Assembly (NCBI GenBank): GCA_964441285.1
Contig: CAYTUK010000007.1
Location: 1 to 64,000, forward strand
From: S010-25 sp964441285
GTDB lineage: Bacteria; Pseudomonadota; Gammaproteobacteria; SZUA-229
Direction of reading: 5' to 3'
Length of the DNA stretch: 64,000 bases
Part shown: positions 53,809-61,742 of the stretch, piece after piece
Position numbering within the stretch: the first letter of the stretch is position 1
Layout of the letters: every line of letters begins with the position of its first letter
Position numbers and translations under genes: made by a program
The notes under the pieces: model-generated
The model's input: the letters and a program-made list of their open reading frames with translations, nothing else
Told to the model about the DNA's origin: nothing
The model's database searches: none

Positions 53809-55062
53809 GTGAGCAAACAAATCGATCAGGCTGAAAGCAAACTCGCTATCGACAAACCTATTTATATGGATTATTCCGCAACCACACCAACCGATGAGCG
53901 AGTAGTTGTTGAAATGTTGAAATATCTGGGGCCAGATGCGGCTTTTGGTAATCCTGCCTCGCGCAGCCATAGTTATGGTTGGGCAGCGGAGTCCGCAGTG
54001 GAGCAGGGCCGTAAACATGTTGCCGACCTGGTGGGTGCAAACCCCAAGGAAATTGTTTTTACTTCTGGTGCCACCGAGTCAGACAATCTGGCAATAAAAG
54101 GTGCTGCGCATTTCAATCGGAAACGGGGTAATCATATTATTACCTGTAAAACGGAGCATAAGGCAGTGCTGGATACCTGTCGTCAACTGGAGCGTGAAGG
54201 TTTTGAAGTGACGTATCTGGACCCAATGAAAAATGGGCTGCTTGATCTCGATGTTTTTAAAGCTGCCATAAGGGAAGAGACGATTCTTGCTTCGATTATG
54301 CATGTGAATAATGAAATTGGCGTGATTCAGGATATCGAAGCAATCGGTAATATCTGCCGTGAAAATAAAATTATCTATCATGTTGATGCTGCCCAAAGTG
54401 CCGGTAAAGTGGAGATTAACCTGGAGGCGCTTCCGGTTGACTTGATGAGTTTTTCCGCGCATAAAATTTACGGGCCAAAAGGTATTGGTGCATTGTATGT
54501 GCAGCGTAAACCACGTATCCGTCTGGAAGCACAGATGCATGGTGGTGGCCATGAACGTGGCATGCGTTCAGGCACGTTAGCCACGCATCAGATTGCCGGC
54601 ATGGGCGAAGCCTTTCGGATTGCAAAAGCAGAAATGAAAGCAGAAAATACGCGCCTGCTAACATTACGCAATAAGCTTTGGGACGGCGTTAAGGATATGG
54701 AGGAAGTTTATATAAACGGTGATATAGATCAGCGCATTGCGGGAAATATTAATATCAGTTTCAATTTTGTTGAAGGCGAAAGTTTATTAATGGCATTAAA
54801 AGACCTGGCCATTTCCAGTGGCAGCGCCTGTACCTCAGCAAGCCTGGAACCGAGTTATGTTTTGCGTGCACTGGGGCGTAATGACGAGCTTGCACATAGC
54901 TCCATTCGGTTTACCCTGGGTCGTTATACGACTGAAGAAGAAATTGATCGTGCGATTAAACATCTGCGCACTGCGGTTGAAAAATTGCGTCAACTGTCCC
55001 CCCTGTGGGATATGTACAAGGCTGGTATTGATCTGGATAGCGTTAAATGGGCGGCGCATTAA
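53809..55062 (+). CDS. iscS: Cysteine desulfurase IscS
   Basis: IscS supplies persulfide sulfur for Fe-S clusters and tRNA thiolation. The 417-residue protein has YMDYSATTPTDERVV, TSGATESDNLAIKG, the PLP lysine in FSAHKIYGPKG and the catalytic Cys in SSGSACTSASLEPSYVLRAL. It ends with SPLWDMYKAGIDLDSVKWAAH. In E. coli the last residues contact IscU, and they are kept here. A GTG at 53809 follows AAAGG with good spacing; GTG at 53800 would overlap that site. Confidence 0.96.
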   Translation: MSKQIDQAESKLAIDKPIYMDYSATTPTDERVVVEMLKYLGPDAAFGNPASRSHSYGWAAESAVEQGRKHVADLVGANPKEIVFTSGATESDNLAIKGAAHFNRKRGNHIITCKTEHKAVLDTCRQLEREGFEVTYLDPMKNGLLDLDVFKAAIREETILASIMHVNNEIGVIQDIEAIGNICRENKIIYHVDAAQSAGKVEINLEALPVDLMSFSAHKIYGPKGIGALYVQRKPRIRLEAQMHGGGHERGMRSGTLATHQIAGMGEAFRIAKAEMKAENTRLLTLRNKLWDGVKDMEEVYINGDIDQRIAGNINISFNFVEGESLLMALKDLAISSGSACTSASLEPSYVLRALGRNDELAHSSIRFTLGRYTTEEEIDRAIKHLRTAVEKLRQLSPLWDMYKAGIDLDSVKWAAH

Positions 55063-55084
55063 ACAGTAACAAAATAGCAGAATA

Positions 55085-55129
55085 ACTGTGGTGATAGATG
55101 GTGCATCGCCGATGCGGATGCACCACAGT
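55085..55129. other. Alternative hairpins in the iscS-iscA gap
   Basis: ACTGTGGTG (55085-55093) can pair with CACCACAGT (55121-55129). Alternatively GGTGCATC (55100-55107) can pair with GATGCACC (55117-55124), or GCATC with GATGC inside it. The outer and second stems share CACC and are mutually exclusive. There is no T-run on the forward strand, so it is not a simple terminator for the operon. It stands where iscU would be. Confidence 0.6.
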
Positions 55130-55157
55130 AAAAAACGATTTAATTGAAGAGAGACTT

Positions 55158-55481
55158 ATGGCTATTACAATGACAGAACCGGCGGCTGAACGCGTTAAAA
55201 TGTTTCTGGAAAATCGAGGTAAAGGCGTTGGCTTACGTTTAGCAGTTAAAACTACCGGTTGTTCGGGTATGTCCTATGTGCTCGAATTTGTTGATACAGT
55301 TAATTCTGACGATGAAGTATTTGAGGATCACGGTGTCAAAGTTATTGTGGATAAAAAAAGTCTGGTTTACATTGATGGTACAGAGGTGGACTTTTCCAGA
55401 GAAGGATTAAGTGAAGGTTTTAAATTCAATAATCCAAAAGAAAAAAATCAGTGTGGTTGCGGTGAAAGTTTTACCGTATAG
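55158..55481 (+). CDS. iscA: Iron-sulfur cluster assembly protein IscA
   Basis: IscA is an A-type carrier that receives or delivers Fe-S clusters. The 107-residue protein has its cysteines in KTTGCSGMSY (35) and QCGCGESF (99 and 101), the same positions as E. coli IscA. The ATG at 55158 follows AAGAGAG. It comes directly after iscS; the expected iscU is absent. hscB follows 10 bp downstream. Confidence 0.95.
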   Translation: MAITMTEPAAERVKMFLENRGKGVGLRLAVKTTGCSGMSYVLEFVDTVNSDDEVFEDHGVKVIVDKKSLVYIDGTEVDFSREGLSEGFKFNNPKEKNQCGCGESFTV

Positions 55482-55491
55482 TATTGCTTAA

Positions 55492-56052
55492 GTGTTTAAC
55501 GATATTCTAAATCGCAATTTTTTTGCGTTGTTCGAGCTGCCGCTGGCCTATGACATTGATCTGGCACAGGCACAGCAACGGTATATAGCATTACAGTCAA
55601 AAGTGCATCCCGATAAATTTGCCAGTGCGAGTGATACTCAAAAACGTATTGCTATGCAGTTGACTTCGCATATCAATGAAGCCCTGCAAACATTAAAAGA
55701 TCCGGTCTTACGCGCCAGTTATTTGCTTAAGTTAAAGGGGCTGGATATTAATCTGGAAACTGAAACCACGATGGATGCAGTTTTTTTAATGCAGCAACTT
55801 GAACTACGTGAGTCTATGTCAGATATCAGGAATCATTATAATTCTGCGACAGACGCGCTTGCAGCGCTTGACCGTATGGGCGCGGATGTAAATAAAAAAA
55901 TACAGGCTGCAATGTCGAATTTTTCTGCGCTGCTTGACAGTGACCAGCTCGAAGAGGCAAGAGAGTGGGTGCGTAAGTTACAGTTTTTACAAAAGGCCAA
56001 ACAGGAAGTCAATCAGCTTGGTATTAAAATAGAAGATGAGTTGATGGGTTAA
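55492..56052 (+). CDS. hscB: Fe-S cluster co-chaperone HscB
   Basis: HscB is a J-domain protein that brings IscU to HscA. The 186-residue product has the J domain with HPD (39-41, SKVHPDKF) and the C-terminal three-helix region that binds IscU (LMQQLELRESM). The likely start is a GTG at 55492. It belongs to the isc operon, 10 bp after iscA. Its known client, IscU, is not encoded here. Confidence 0.95.
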   Translation: MFNDILNRNFFALFELPLAYDIDLAQAQQRYIALQSKVHPDKFASASDTQKRIAMQLTSHINEALQTLKDPVLRASYLLKLKGLDINLETETTMDAVFLMQQLELRESMSDIRNHYNSATDALAALDRMGADVNKKIQAAMSNFSALLDSDQLEEAREWVRKLQFLQKAKQEVNQLGIKIEDELMG

Positions 56053-56063
56053 CAGGTATAAAC

Positions 56064-57965
56064 GTGGGATTATTACAGATAACAGAACCCGGACAATCGA
56101 CTGCGCCGCACCAGCATAAACTTGCGGTGGGTATCGATCTTGGCACCACCAATTCACTGGTCGCTACAGTCCGTAGTGGGCGAGTAGAATCCTTGCCAGA
56201 TGCACAGGGCGAACACCTGTTACCCTCAGTCGTTCATTATGCTGAACAGGGCATTGAAGTGGGTTATTCGGCTGAACAATACAGTATTTCTGACCCACTT
56301 AATACCGTGATATCGGTGAAACGGATGATGGGCAGAGGCAGTGATGATATAGCTAAAAGTGGTATGCATCATACCTGCCGGTTTGCACCAACCGATAGCG
56401 CCGTCCCCAGAATTCAAACCCGTTCAGGGAATATTAGTGCCGTTGAAGTTTCCGCAGAAATATTAAAAGTGCTAAAAAAACGTGCCGTTGATACGCTGGG
56501 TGGTGAACTTGCGGGGGTGGTAATAACCGTGCCAGCCTATTTCGATGAGGCCCAGCGTCAGGCAACAAAAGATGCCGCAAGACTGGCGGATTTAAATGTG
56601 TTGCGGTTATTAAATGAGCCCACCGCTGCCGCTGTTGCCTATGGTCTGGATTCAGGTAACCGAGGTATTATTGCTGTTTATGATCTGGGTGGGGGTACCT
56701 TCGATATTTCTATCCTCAGATTAAATAAAGGTGTATTTGAAGTATTGGCAACAGGCGGTGATAGCGCACTGGGCGGTGATGATTTTGATCACATAATTGC
56801 AGACTGGGTGTTTTCTACAGCCGGCATGGAGAAATTGACAGAATACAGGGATAATCCTGCATTAATCCGTACCGTGTTAAAACAGGCTCGGTTGGCAAAA
56901 GAGGCGCTGGCTCAACAGCACCAGGTCGATATTAATATTGACACTGATGGCCTGCACTGGCAGGGTCAGTTAAGTCGCGAAAAAATGCAGGCACTTATTT
57001 CACCACTGGTTAAAAAAACCCTGATGTCCTGTCGTCGTGCCATGCGTGATGCGGATGTTGAAAACAAAGATATACGTGAAGTGGTTATGGTTGGCGGGTC
57101 TACCCGAACATGCCTGGTTCGTGAAATGGTGGGTGAGTTCTTTGAGTGTGAACCGCTCACCAGTATTGACCCCGACAAAGTTGTTGCGACGGGGGCGGCG
57201 TTGCAGGCTGATGTGCTGGCGGGAAACAAACCGGATGACAGCATGGTATTGCTTGATGTTATCCCCCTGTCTCTGGGAATAGAGACAATGGGTGGTTTAA
57301 CAGAAAAAATTATTTATCGAAATACGGCGATCCCGGTTGCCAAAGCACAGGATTTTACTACCTATAAAGACGGTCAGACTGCCATGTCGATTCATGTGAT
57401 GCAGGGTGAACGTGAATTAGTGGACGATTGCCGATCACTGGCACGGTTTGAGTTACGCGGCATTCCGCCTCAGGTGGCGGGTGGGGCTAGAATTCGAGTG
57501 ACTTTCCAGGTGGATGCGGATGGTTTGCTTTTGGTTAGTGCAAAAGAAGAAAACAGTGGCGTTGAAGCCAGTGTTGATGTGAAGCCCTCCTTTGGACTGA
57601 CGGACAGTGAAATTGAAACTATGCTGAGAGAGTCAATGACTCACGCAAAAGATGACCTGCTATCAAGAAGTTTACGCGAGCAGCAGGTTGAAGCTGATCG
57701 TACCATTGAAGCACTGGATACAGCATTGGCTAAAGATGGGGATGCATTACTATCAGAAGTTGAAAAACAGAATATTATGCATGCTCGGCAAACATTAATG
57801 GATACCAGAACCAGTAGTGATGTAGATGCCATTATCGATGCAATTAAGGAGCTGGAATCAAGTTGTGAGAATTATGTTGCCCGTCGGATGAATACCAGCA
57901 TTCGTCATGCAATGCAGGGGCACTCGATTAATGAATACAATAAAGACGACGCAGGAGAATCCTGA
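56064..57965 (+). CDS. hscA: Fe-S assembly chaperone HscA
   Basis: HscA is a specialised Hsp70 that acts on IscU with HscB. The 633-residue protein has GIDLGTTNSLVA, VPAYFDEAQRQATKDAA, YDLGGGTFDIS and VGGSTRT in the ATPase part (about 22-390) and a substrate-binding part after VLLDVIPLSLGIETMGG. The C-terminal lid is shorter than in DnaK. The likely start is a GTG at 56064, 11 bp after hscB. The stop is two bases before fdx. Confidence 0.97.
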   Translation: MGLLQITEPGQSTAPHQHKLAVGIDLGTTNSLVATVRSGRVESLPDAQGEHLLPSVVHYAEQGIEVGYSAEQYSISDPLNTVISVKRMMGRGSDDIAKSGMHHTCRFAPTDSAVPRIQTRSGNISAVEVSAEILKVLKKRAVDTLGGELAGVVITVPAYFDEAQRQATKDAARLADLNVLRLLNEPTAAAVAYGLDSGNRGIIAVYDLGGGTFDISILRLNKGVFEVLATGGDSALGGDDFDHIIADWVFSTAGMEKLTEYRDNPALIRTVLKQARLAKEALAQQHQVDINIDTDGLHWQGQLSREKMQALISPLVKKTLMSCRRAMRDADVENKDIREVVMVGGSTRTCLVREMVGEFFECEPLTSIDPDKVVATGAALQADVLAGNKPDDSMVLLDVIPLSLGIETMGGLTEKIIYRNTAIPVAKAQDFTTYKDGQTAMSIHVMQGERELVDDCRSLARFELRGIPPQVAGGARIRVTFQVDADGLLLVSAKEENSGVEASVDVKPSFGLTDSEIETMLRESMTHAKDDLLSRSLREQQVEADRTIEALDTALAKDGDALLSEVEKQNIMHARQTLMDTRTSSDVDAIIDAIKELESSCENYVARRMNTSIRHAMQGHSINEYNKDDAGES

Positions 57966-57967
57966 AG

Positions 57968-58306
57968 ATGCCAAAAATTATCATTCTACCGCATGATGAA
58001 TTGTGCCCCGATGGTGTAGTGATTGAAGCTAAACCGGGGGTATCAATCTGTGATGCCGCACTACGACATAATGTTGAAATTGAACATGCTTGCGAAAAGT
58101 CCTGTGCCTGTACCACCTGTCACGTTTATGTGCGTGAAGGTATGGAATCGCTTAATGAAAACACGGAAGAAGAAGATGACATGCTGGATAAGGCCTGGGG
58201 TCTTGATTCGGATTCCAGATTAAGTTGTCAGGCCATTGTGGGTGACGAAGATCTGGTCATAGAGATTCCAAAATACACCATTAATATGGTTTCAGAAAGC
58301 CATTAA
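57968..58306 (+). CDS. fdx: Isc-type [2Fe-2S] ferredoxin
   Basis: Fdx donates electrons for Fe-S assembly. The 112-residue protein has cluster ligands Cys42, Cys48, Cys51 (in ACEKSCACTTCHVYV) and Cys87 (LSCQAI), the same positions as E. coli Fdx. The ATG at 57968 lies two bases after the hscA stop (CCTGAAG). Confidence 0.97.
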   Translation: MPKIIILPHDELCPDGVVIEAKPGVSICDAALRHNVEIEHACEKSCACTTCHVYVREGMESLNENTEEEDDMLDKAWGLDSDSRLSCQAIVGDEDLVIEIPKYTINMVSESH

Positions 58307-58333
58307 GCAAAATGAACCGAAAGGGTGAATGTT

Positions 58334-58537
58334 ATGGGTTTAAAATGGGGTGACTCACTGGATATTGCTATTGAACTGGACGCGTTACATTCTGAGGTAG
58401 ATCCTCAGTATGTAAATTTTGTCGATTTACAACGCTGGATTGTTGGAATGGCAGAATTTGATGATGACCCAGCGCATTCGGGTGAAAGAATTCTGGAAGC
58501 AGTCCAGCTTGCCTGGATTGAGGAACGAGAAAGCTGA
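58334..58537 (+). CDS. iscX: IscX
   Basis: IscX is a small acidic protein that binds IscS and iron and may tune Fe-S assembly. The 67-residue product has MGLKWGDSLDIAIELD, RWIVGMAEFDDDP and ILEAVQLAWIEE, matching the family. The ATG at 58334 follows AAGGGTGA; a GTG at 58325 overlaps it. The 217 bp to rlmN hold no ndk, which often occurs here. Confidence 0.95.
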   Translation: MGLKWGDSLDIAIELDALHSEVDPQYVNFVDLQRWIVGMAEFDDDPAHSGERILEAVQLAWIEERES

Positions 58538-58754
58538 AAGCCCGATTATCTGTCGGGAGTAGAAAGGCCGTTCCGGTTCTGTGCAAGGTTGGAGCGGCTG
58601 TTTTAAATAGAACTGTCTTAAATATACAATTCCGCGTAATATATCGGGTTTTGGTGGCTCAATTAAAGATCGCCGTTGTCCTGTAAAGGGGCGGCTGTGC
58701 TTATGACTATTGCGAATGAATACCTCTCCTACAATCTGCCCTGCTACATCTGAT

Positions 58755-59879
58755 ATGATTTCTTTAGATTGGTGTAGCACCGAACAAAAACAGAATCTGC
58801 TGGATTTTGATCGCGAAGCATTGACCGCCTATTTTGCTAGTATGGGAGAGAAAAGTTTTCGTGCAACGCAGCTCATGAAATGGATACATCAGGCTGGAGT
58901 GACCGATTTTCAGCAAATGGATAACTTACCTAAAGTCTTGCGCCTGGCGCTTGAGAAAAAGGCTGTTGTGGCGAATTTGCAGGTTGTTAGTGATGCGCTT
59001 TCTACGGATGGAACGCGAAAATGGTTGCTTCAACTTGCTGATGGCAATGTGATTGAAACGGTTTTTATACCGGAAGCAGGCCGTGGCACACTATGCATTT
59101 CTTCACAGGCCGGTTGTGCGTTAGATTGCAGTTTTTGTGCAACGGGCAGACAGGGGTTTAACCGTAACCTCACCACTGGTGAGATTATTTCACAGCTCTG
59201 GCTGGCTGCACAATTGCTGGACAATGACAGCAAATCGGGTAAGAGAATTACCAATGTAGTCATGATGGGCATGGGTGAACCATTATTGAATTTTGATAAT
59301 GTTGTACGTGCGATACGCATAATGATGGATGATTTTGCTTATGGCTTAAGTAAACGACGGGTAACGGTTAGCACCGCAGGGGTTGTACCCGCAATGGATC
59401 GACTTGCCGATATACTGGATATGCGGCTAGCAGTTTCATTGCATGCGACCAATGATAAATTAAGAAATGAGCTGGTGCCATTAAATAAAAAATATCCATT
59501 AAAGGAATTGTTCCAGGCCTGCCATCGATTTGTTGATAAACAAAAAGCGCGTTATCGTATAACCTTTGAATACGTGCTACTTGATGGTGTGAACGATAAA
59601 CCTGAGCATGCCAGAGCGCTGATTAAACTGCTTGATGGTTTGCCAACGCTATTAAATTTGATACCGTTTAATCCGTTTGAAGGTTCAGGCTATAAAACCT
59701 CATCACCGCAGGCAATAAAACGTTTTAGCGAACAACTACATAAAGCGGAGATTACGACAGTAATTCGAAAAACCCGTGGTGAGGATATTGCTGCCGCCTG
59801 CGGTCAACTGGCCGGTAACATTCAGGACAAAAGTCGACGTTCACGTCGTTTTGAAACACCCAGATTTGGAATGAAATAA
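58755..59879 (+). CDS. rlmN: Dual-specificity RNA methyltransferase RlmN
   Basis: RlmN is a radical-SAM enzyme that makes 2-methyladenosine in 23S rRNA (A2503) and tRNA (A37). The 374-residue protein has the radical-SAM cluster GCALDCSFCATG, TNVVMMGMGEPLLNF and the second catalytic Cys near the C-terminus (EDIAAACGQLAG), plus the N-terminal FFxxxGEKxFRAxQ-like AYFASMGEKSFRATQLMKWI. The start is uncertain: ATG at 58755 is used here, and ATG at 58716 is possible. The stop overlaps pilW (TAATG). Confidence 0.95.
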   Translation: MISLDWCSTEQKQNLLDFDREALTAYFASMGEKSFRATQLMKWIHQAGVTDFQQMDNLPKVLRLALEKKAVVANLQVVSDALSTDGTRKWLLQLADGNVIETVFIPEAGRGTLCISSQAGCALDCSFCATGRQGFNRNLTTGEIISQLWLAAQLLDNDSKSGKRITNVVMMGMGEPLLNFDNVVRAIRIMMDDFAYGLSKRRVTVSTAGVVPAMDRLADILDMRLAVSLHATNDKLRNELVPLNKKYPLKELFQACHRFVDKQKARYRITFEYVLLDGVNDKPEHARALIKLLDGLPTLLNLIPFNPFEGSGYKTSSPQAIKRFSEQLHKAEITTVIRKTRGEDIAAACGQLAGNIQDKSRRSRRFETPRFGMK

Positions 59880-60661
59880 TGGCATTATCACGTTGGTTAG
59901 TTTTTTTATTACTGGTCAGTCTTGCTGGTTGCGCAGGGCTGGGTGGCGGACAGACTGAAGACCAATCCTCTAGTCTGAATTTAAAAGAAGCCTCTAAACT
60001 GAACACTGAGTTAGGCGTCGGTTATATCAAACGTCATCAATACAAAGTTGCCGCACATAAACTGGAAAAAGCCATTAATGAAAACAGTAAAAATGTTTTA
60101 GCATATAAGAATCTGGCTTATTTATATTCAATTTTAGGGTTAACAGATAAAGCCAGAGAAAACTACGAAACAGCACTGGACATAGAACCCAAAAACCCGG
60201 ATGTGTTAAACAGTTATGGTGCTTTTTTATGTGTTACAGGTAAAATTGATGAAGCGCAGAAAAAATTTAAACAGGCATACAGTAACCCTTTTTATAGTTC
60301 AATTTATCTGGCTGAAAGTAACGCCGGTATTTGTTACCTTAAGCAGGGAAAATATGTGGAGGCGGAGGCTTTGCTAAGAAAATCTTTACGTATACAGCCA
60401 AAACTACCGAGTTCATTGTTATCAATGGCTGACATAGGGATTAGAACAGGAAGGTATTTAATGGCGAGAGCGTATATTGAACGTTATCATGCGATTAAAA
60501 AACCGTCTGCGGAAAGTTTGTGGATACAGGTACGAGAAGAAAAAGCGCTTGGTGATAAAACAAGTTATATGAAGTATGTACATCAGCTAATGGATGATTT
60601 TCCTGATTCAGATGAAGCAGGTTTAGCAGAGACACAGGCGCGGCATGAGCAGCTCAGATAG
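59879..60661 (+). CDS. pilW: Type IV pilus biogenesis lipoprotein PilW (PilF)
   Basis: PilW/PilF is a lipoprotein needed for assembly of the PilQ secretin. The 260-residue protein has a lipobox (SLAGC, about 15-19) and TPR repeats from about 50 to 210 (for example YKVAAHKLEKAINENSKN, ARENYETALDIEPKNPDVLN, YVEAEALLRKSLRIQPK). It overlaps rlmN by one base and rodZ by 17 bases, the conserved order in this class. Confidence 0.93.
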   Translation: MALSRWLVFLLLVSLAGCAGLGGGQTEDQSSSLNLKEASKLNTELGVGYIKRHQYKVAAHKLEKAINENSKNVLAYKNLAYLYSILGLTDKARENYETALDIEPKNPDVLNSYGAFLCVTGKIDEAQKKFKQAYSNPFYSSIYLAESNAGICYLKQGKYVEAEALLRKSLRIQPKLPSSLLSMADIGIRTGRYLMARAYIERYHAIKKPSAESLWIQVREEKALGDKTSYMKYVHQLMDDFPDSDEAGLAETQARHEQLR

Positions 60662-61586
60662 CGGTGATGTAGAAAAAAATATTGAGTTCGGTGAAACACT
60701 GAAGCAGGCAAGGGAAGCACAAAAGCTTAGCATTGATGACATTGCTGAACTATTGAAAGTGCCGTCGAAGATAATTTTATTAATCGAAGCTTCTGATGTC
60801 AGGCAACTCCCTGCGCCAACCTTTGCGCGTGGTTATCTTTGCGCGTATGCAAAACGGGTGGGAATTCAGGATGTTAATATTCTTGCAGCCTATGACCGCG
60901 TTATGCCACGCAAGATACAGTTAAGACCACGTTCGAATCTGCCCAGAAAAACGACCAGTCAATCACCTTTAGTTAAGGCCGTTACTTTTATATTAATTAT
61001 TCTTGGCGTGTTAGCCATTGCTTACAGCGGTTATCAATATTATGGTAAAAAAGTTAGTAGTATGGAAGCGAGTCTTCAGTATCAGGCTGAACAGAATGCG
61101 GGTAAAGTAAACGCGCTGACTGGGTTAAAACAGCAGGTTTCAGCTGAGAAGAAAACTGCTGATAGAATATCCGGTTTTAATGTAACTCCAGCACTGACCG
61201 ATAAAGCAGATAACTCTGCCAGGGGGGAATTAGCCAGTGCCAGGGTATTAATAAAAAACAAACAGGTACAGATAAACACGAGAAACACATCTAACGTACC
61301 GCAGGGTGTTGATAATATTCAATTGCTGGCAAAAAATGGTGCATGGGTTGAAATTAGTGATGCGACGGATAAACGCCTGCATTATAATATGATCCCCAAA
61401 GACAAATGGGTGAGTTATAACGGTACTGCGCCATTCAAAGTCTCTCTGGGCAATGCACGCTCAACCCGTATCAAGGTTAACAATTTGACAATTGATATGT
61501 CGAAACATATTCGCAGTAATAATACGGCTAAGTTTAAAATATCAACAATCAAACGTAATGGGCACCAAATTGCTGTTTTCCACTAA
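60645..61586 (+). CDS. rodZ: RodZ-like cytoskeletal HTH membrane protein
   Basis: RodZ links MreB to the cell-wall machinery. The 313-residue protein has an N-terminal HTH (FGETLKQAREAQKLSIDDIAELLKVPSKIILLIE, about 10-45), a basic linker, one transmembrane helix (about 108-125, AVTFILIILGVLAIAYSGY) and a periplasmic DUF4115 domain at the C-terminus (AWVEISDATDKRL, FKVSLGNARSTRIKVN). The ispG gene usually found after rodZ is missing; a structured repeat lies there instead. Confidence 0.93.
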   Translation: MSSSDSGDVEKNIEFGETLKQAREAQKLSIDDIAELLKVPSKIILLIEASDVRQLPAPTFARGYLCAYAKRVGIQDVNILAAYDRVMPRKIQLRPRSNLPRKTTSQSPLVKAVTFILIILGVLAIAYSGYQYYGKKVSSMEASLQYQAEQNAGKVNALTGLKQQVSAEKKTADRISGFNVTPALTDKADNSARGELASARVLIKNKQVQINTRNTSNVPQGVDNIQLLAKNGAWVEISDATDKRLHYNMIPKDKWVSYNGTAPFKVSLGNARSTRIKVNNLTIDMSKHIRSNNTAKFKISTIKRNGHQIAVFH

Positions 61587-61594
61587 ACCTGAAT

Positions 61595-61727
61595 TTACTA
61601 ACCGTACAAATGAAAAGGCGACCCATGGTTCAAGACCGTCAGCCGCAGGGATGCGGGTGTCAAGCCGACATGGATATATTCACCGCGTGCCTTTAATAAT
61701 GGGTCGCCTTTTTCTTTGTTTCAGTAA
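61595..61727 (+). repeat. Structured repeat, copy I (133 bp)
   Basis: Starts TTACTAACCGTACAAATG and ends TTCTTTGTTTCAGTAA. The CCGCA-GGGA-TGCGG hairpin is intact. The second hairpin reads TGTCA-AGC-CGACA with one mismatch. It sits in the rodZ-hisS gap, beginning 8 bp after the rodZ stop and ending 15 bp before hisS. Confidence 0.9.
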
Positions 61728-61742
61728 TAAATATTCATTCTG

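Noticed and set aside
55063..55157. Hidden iscU between iscS and iscA
   Set aside because: Only 95 bp are available, against about 385 needed, and no frame shows the IscU Cys motifs.
2929..61742. CRISPR array made of the repeats
   Set aside because: Copies are kilobases apart, inverted relative to each other and without regular spacers.
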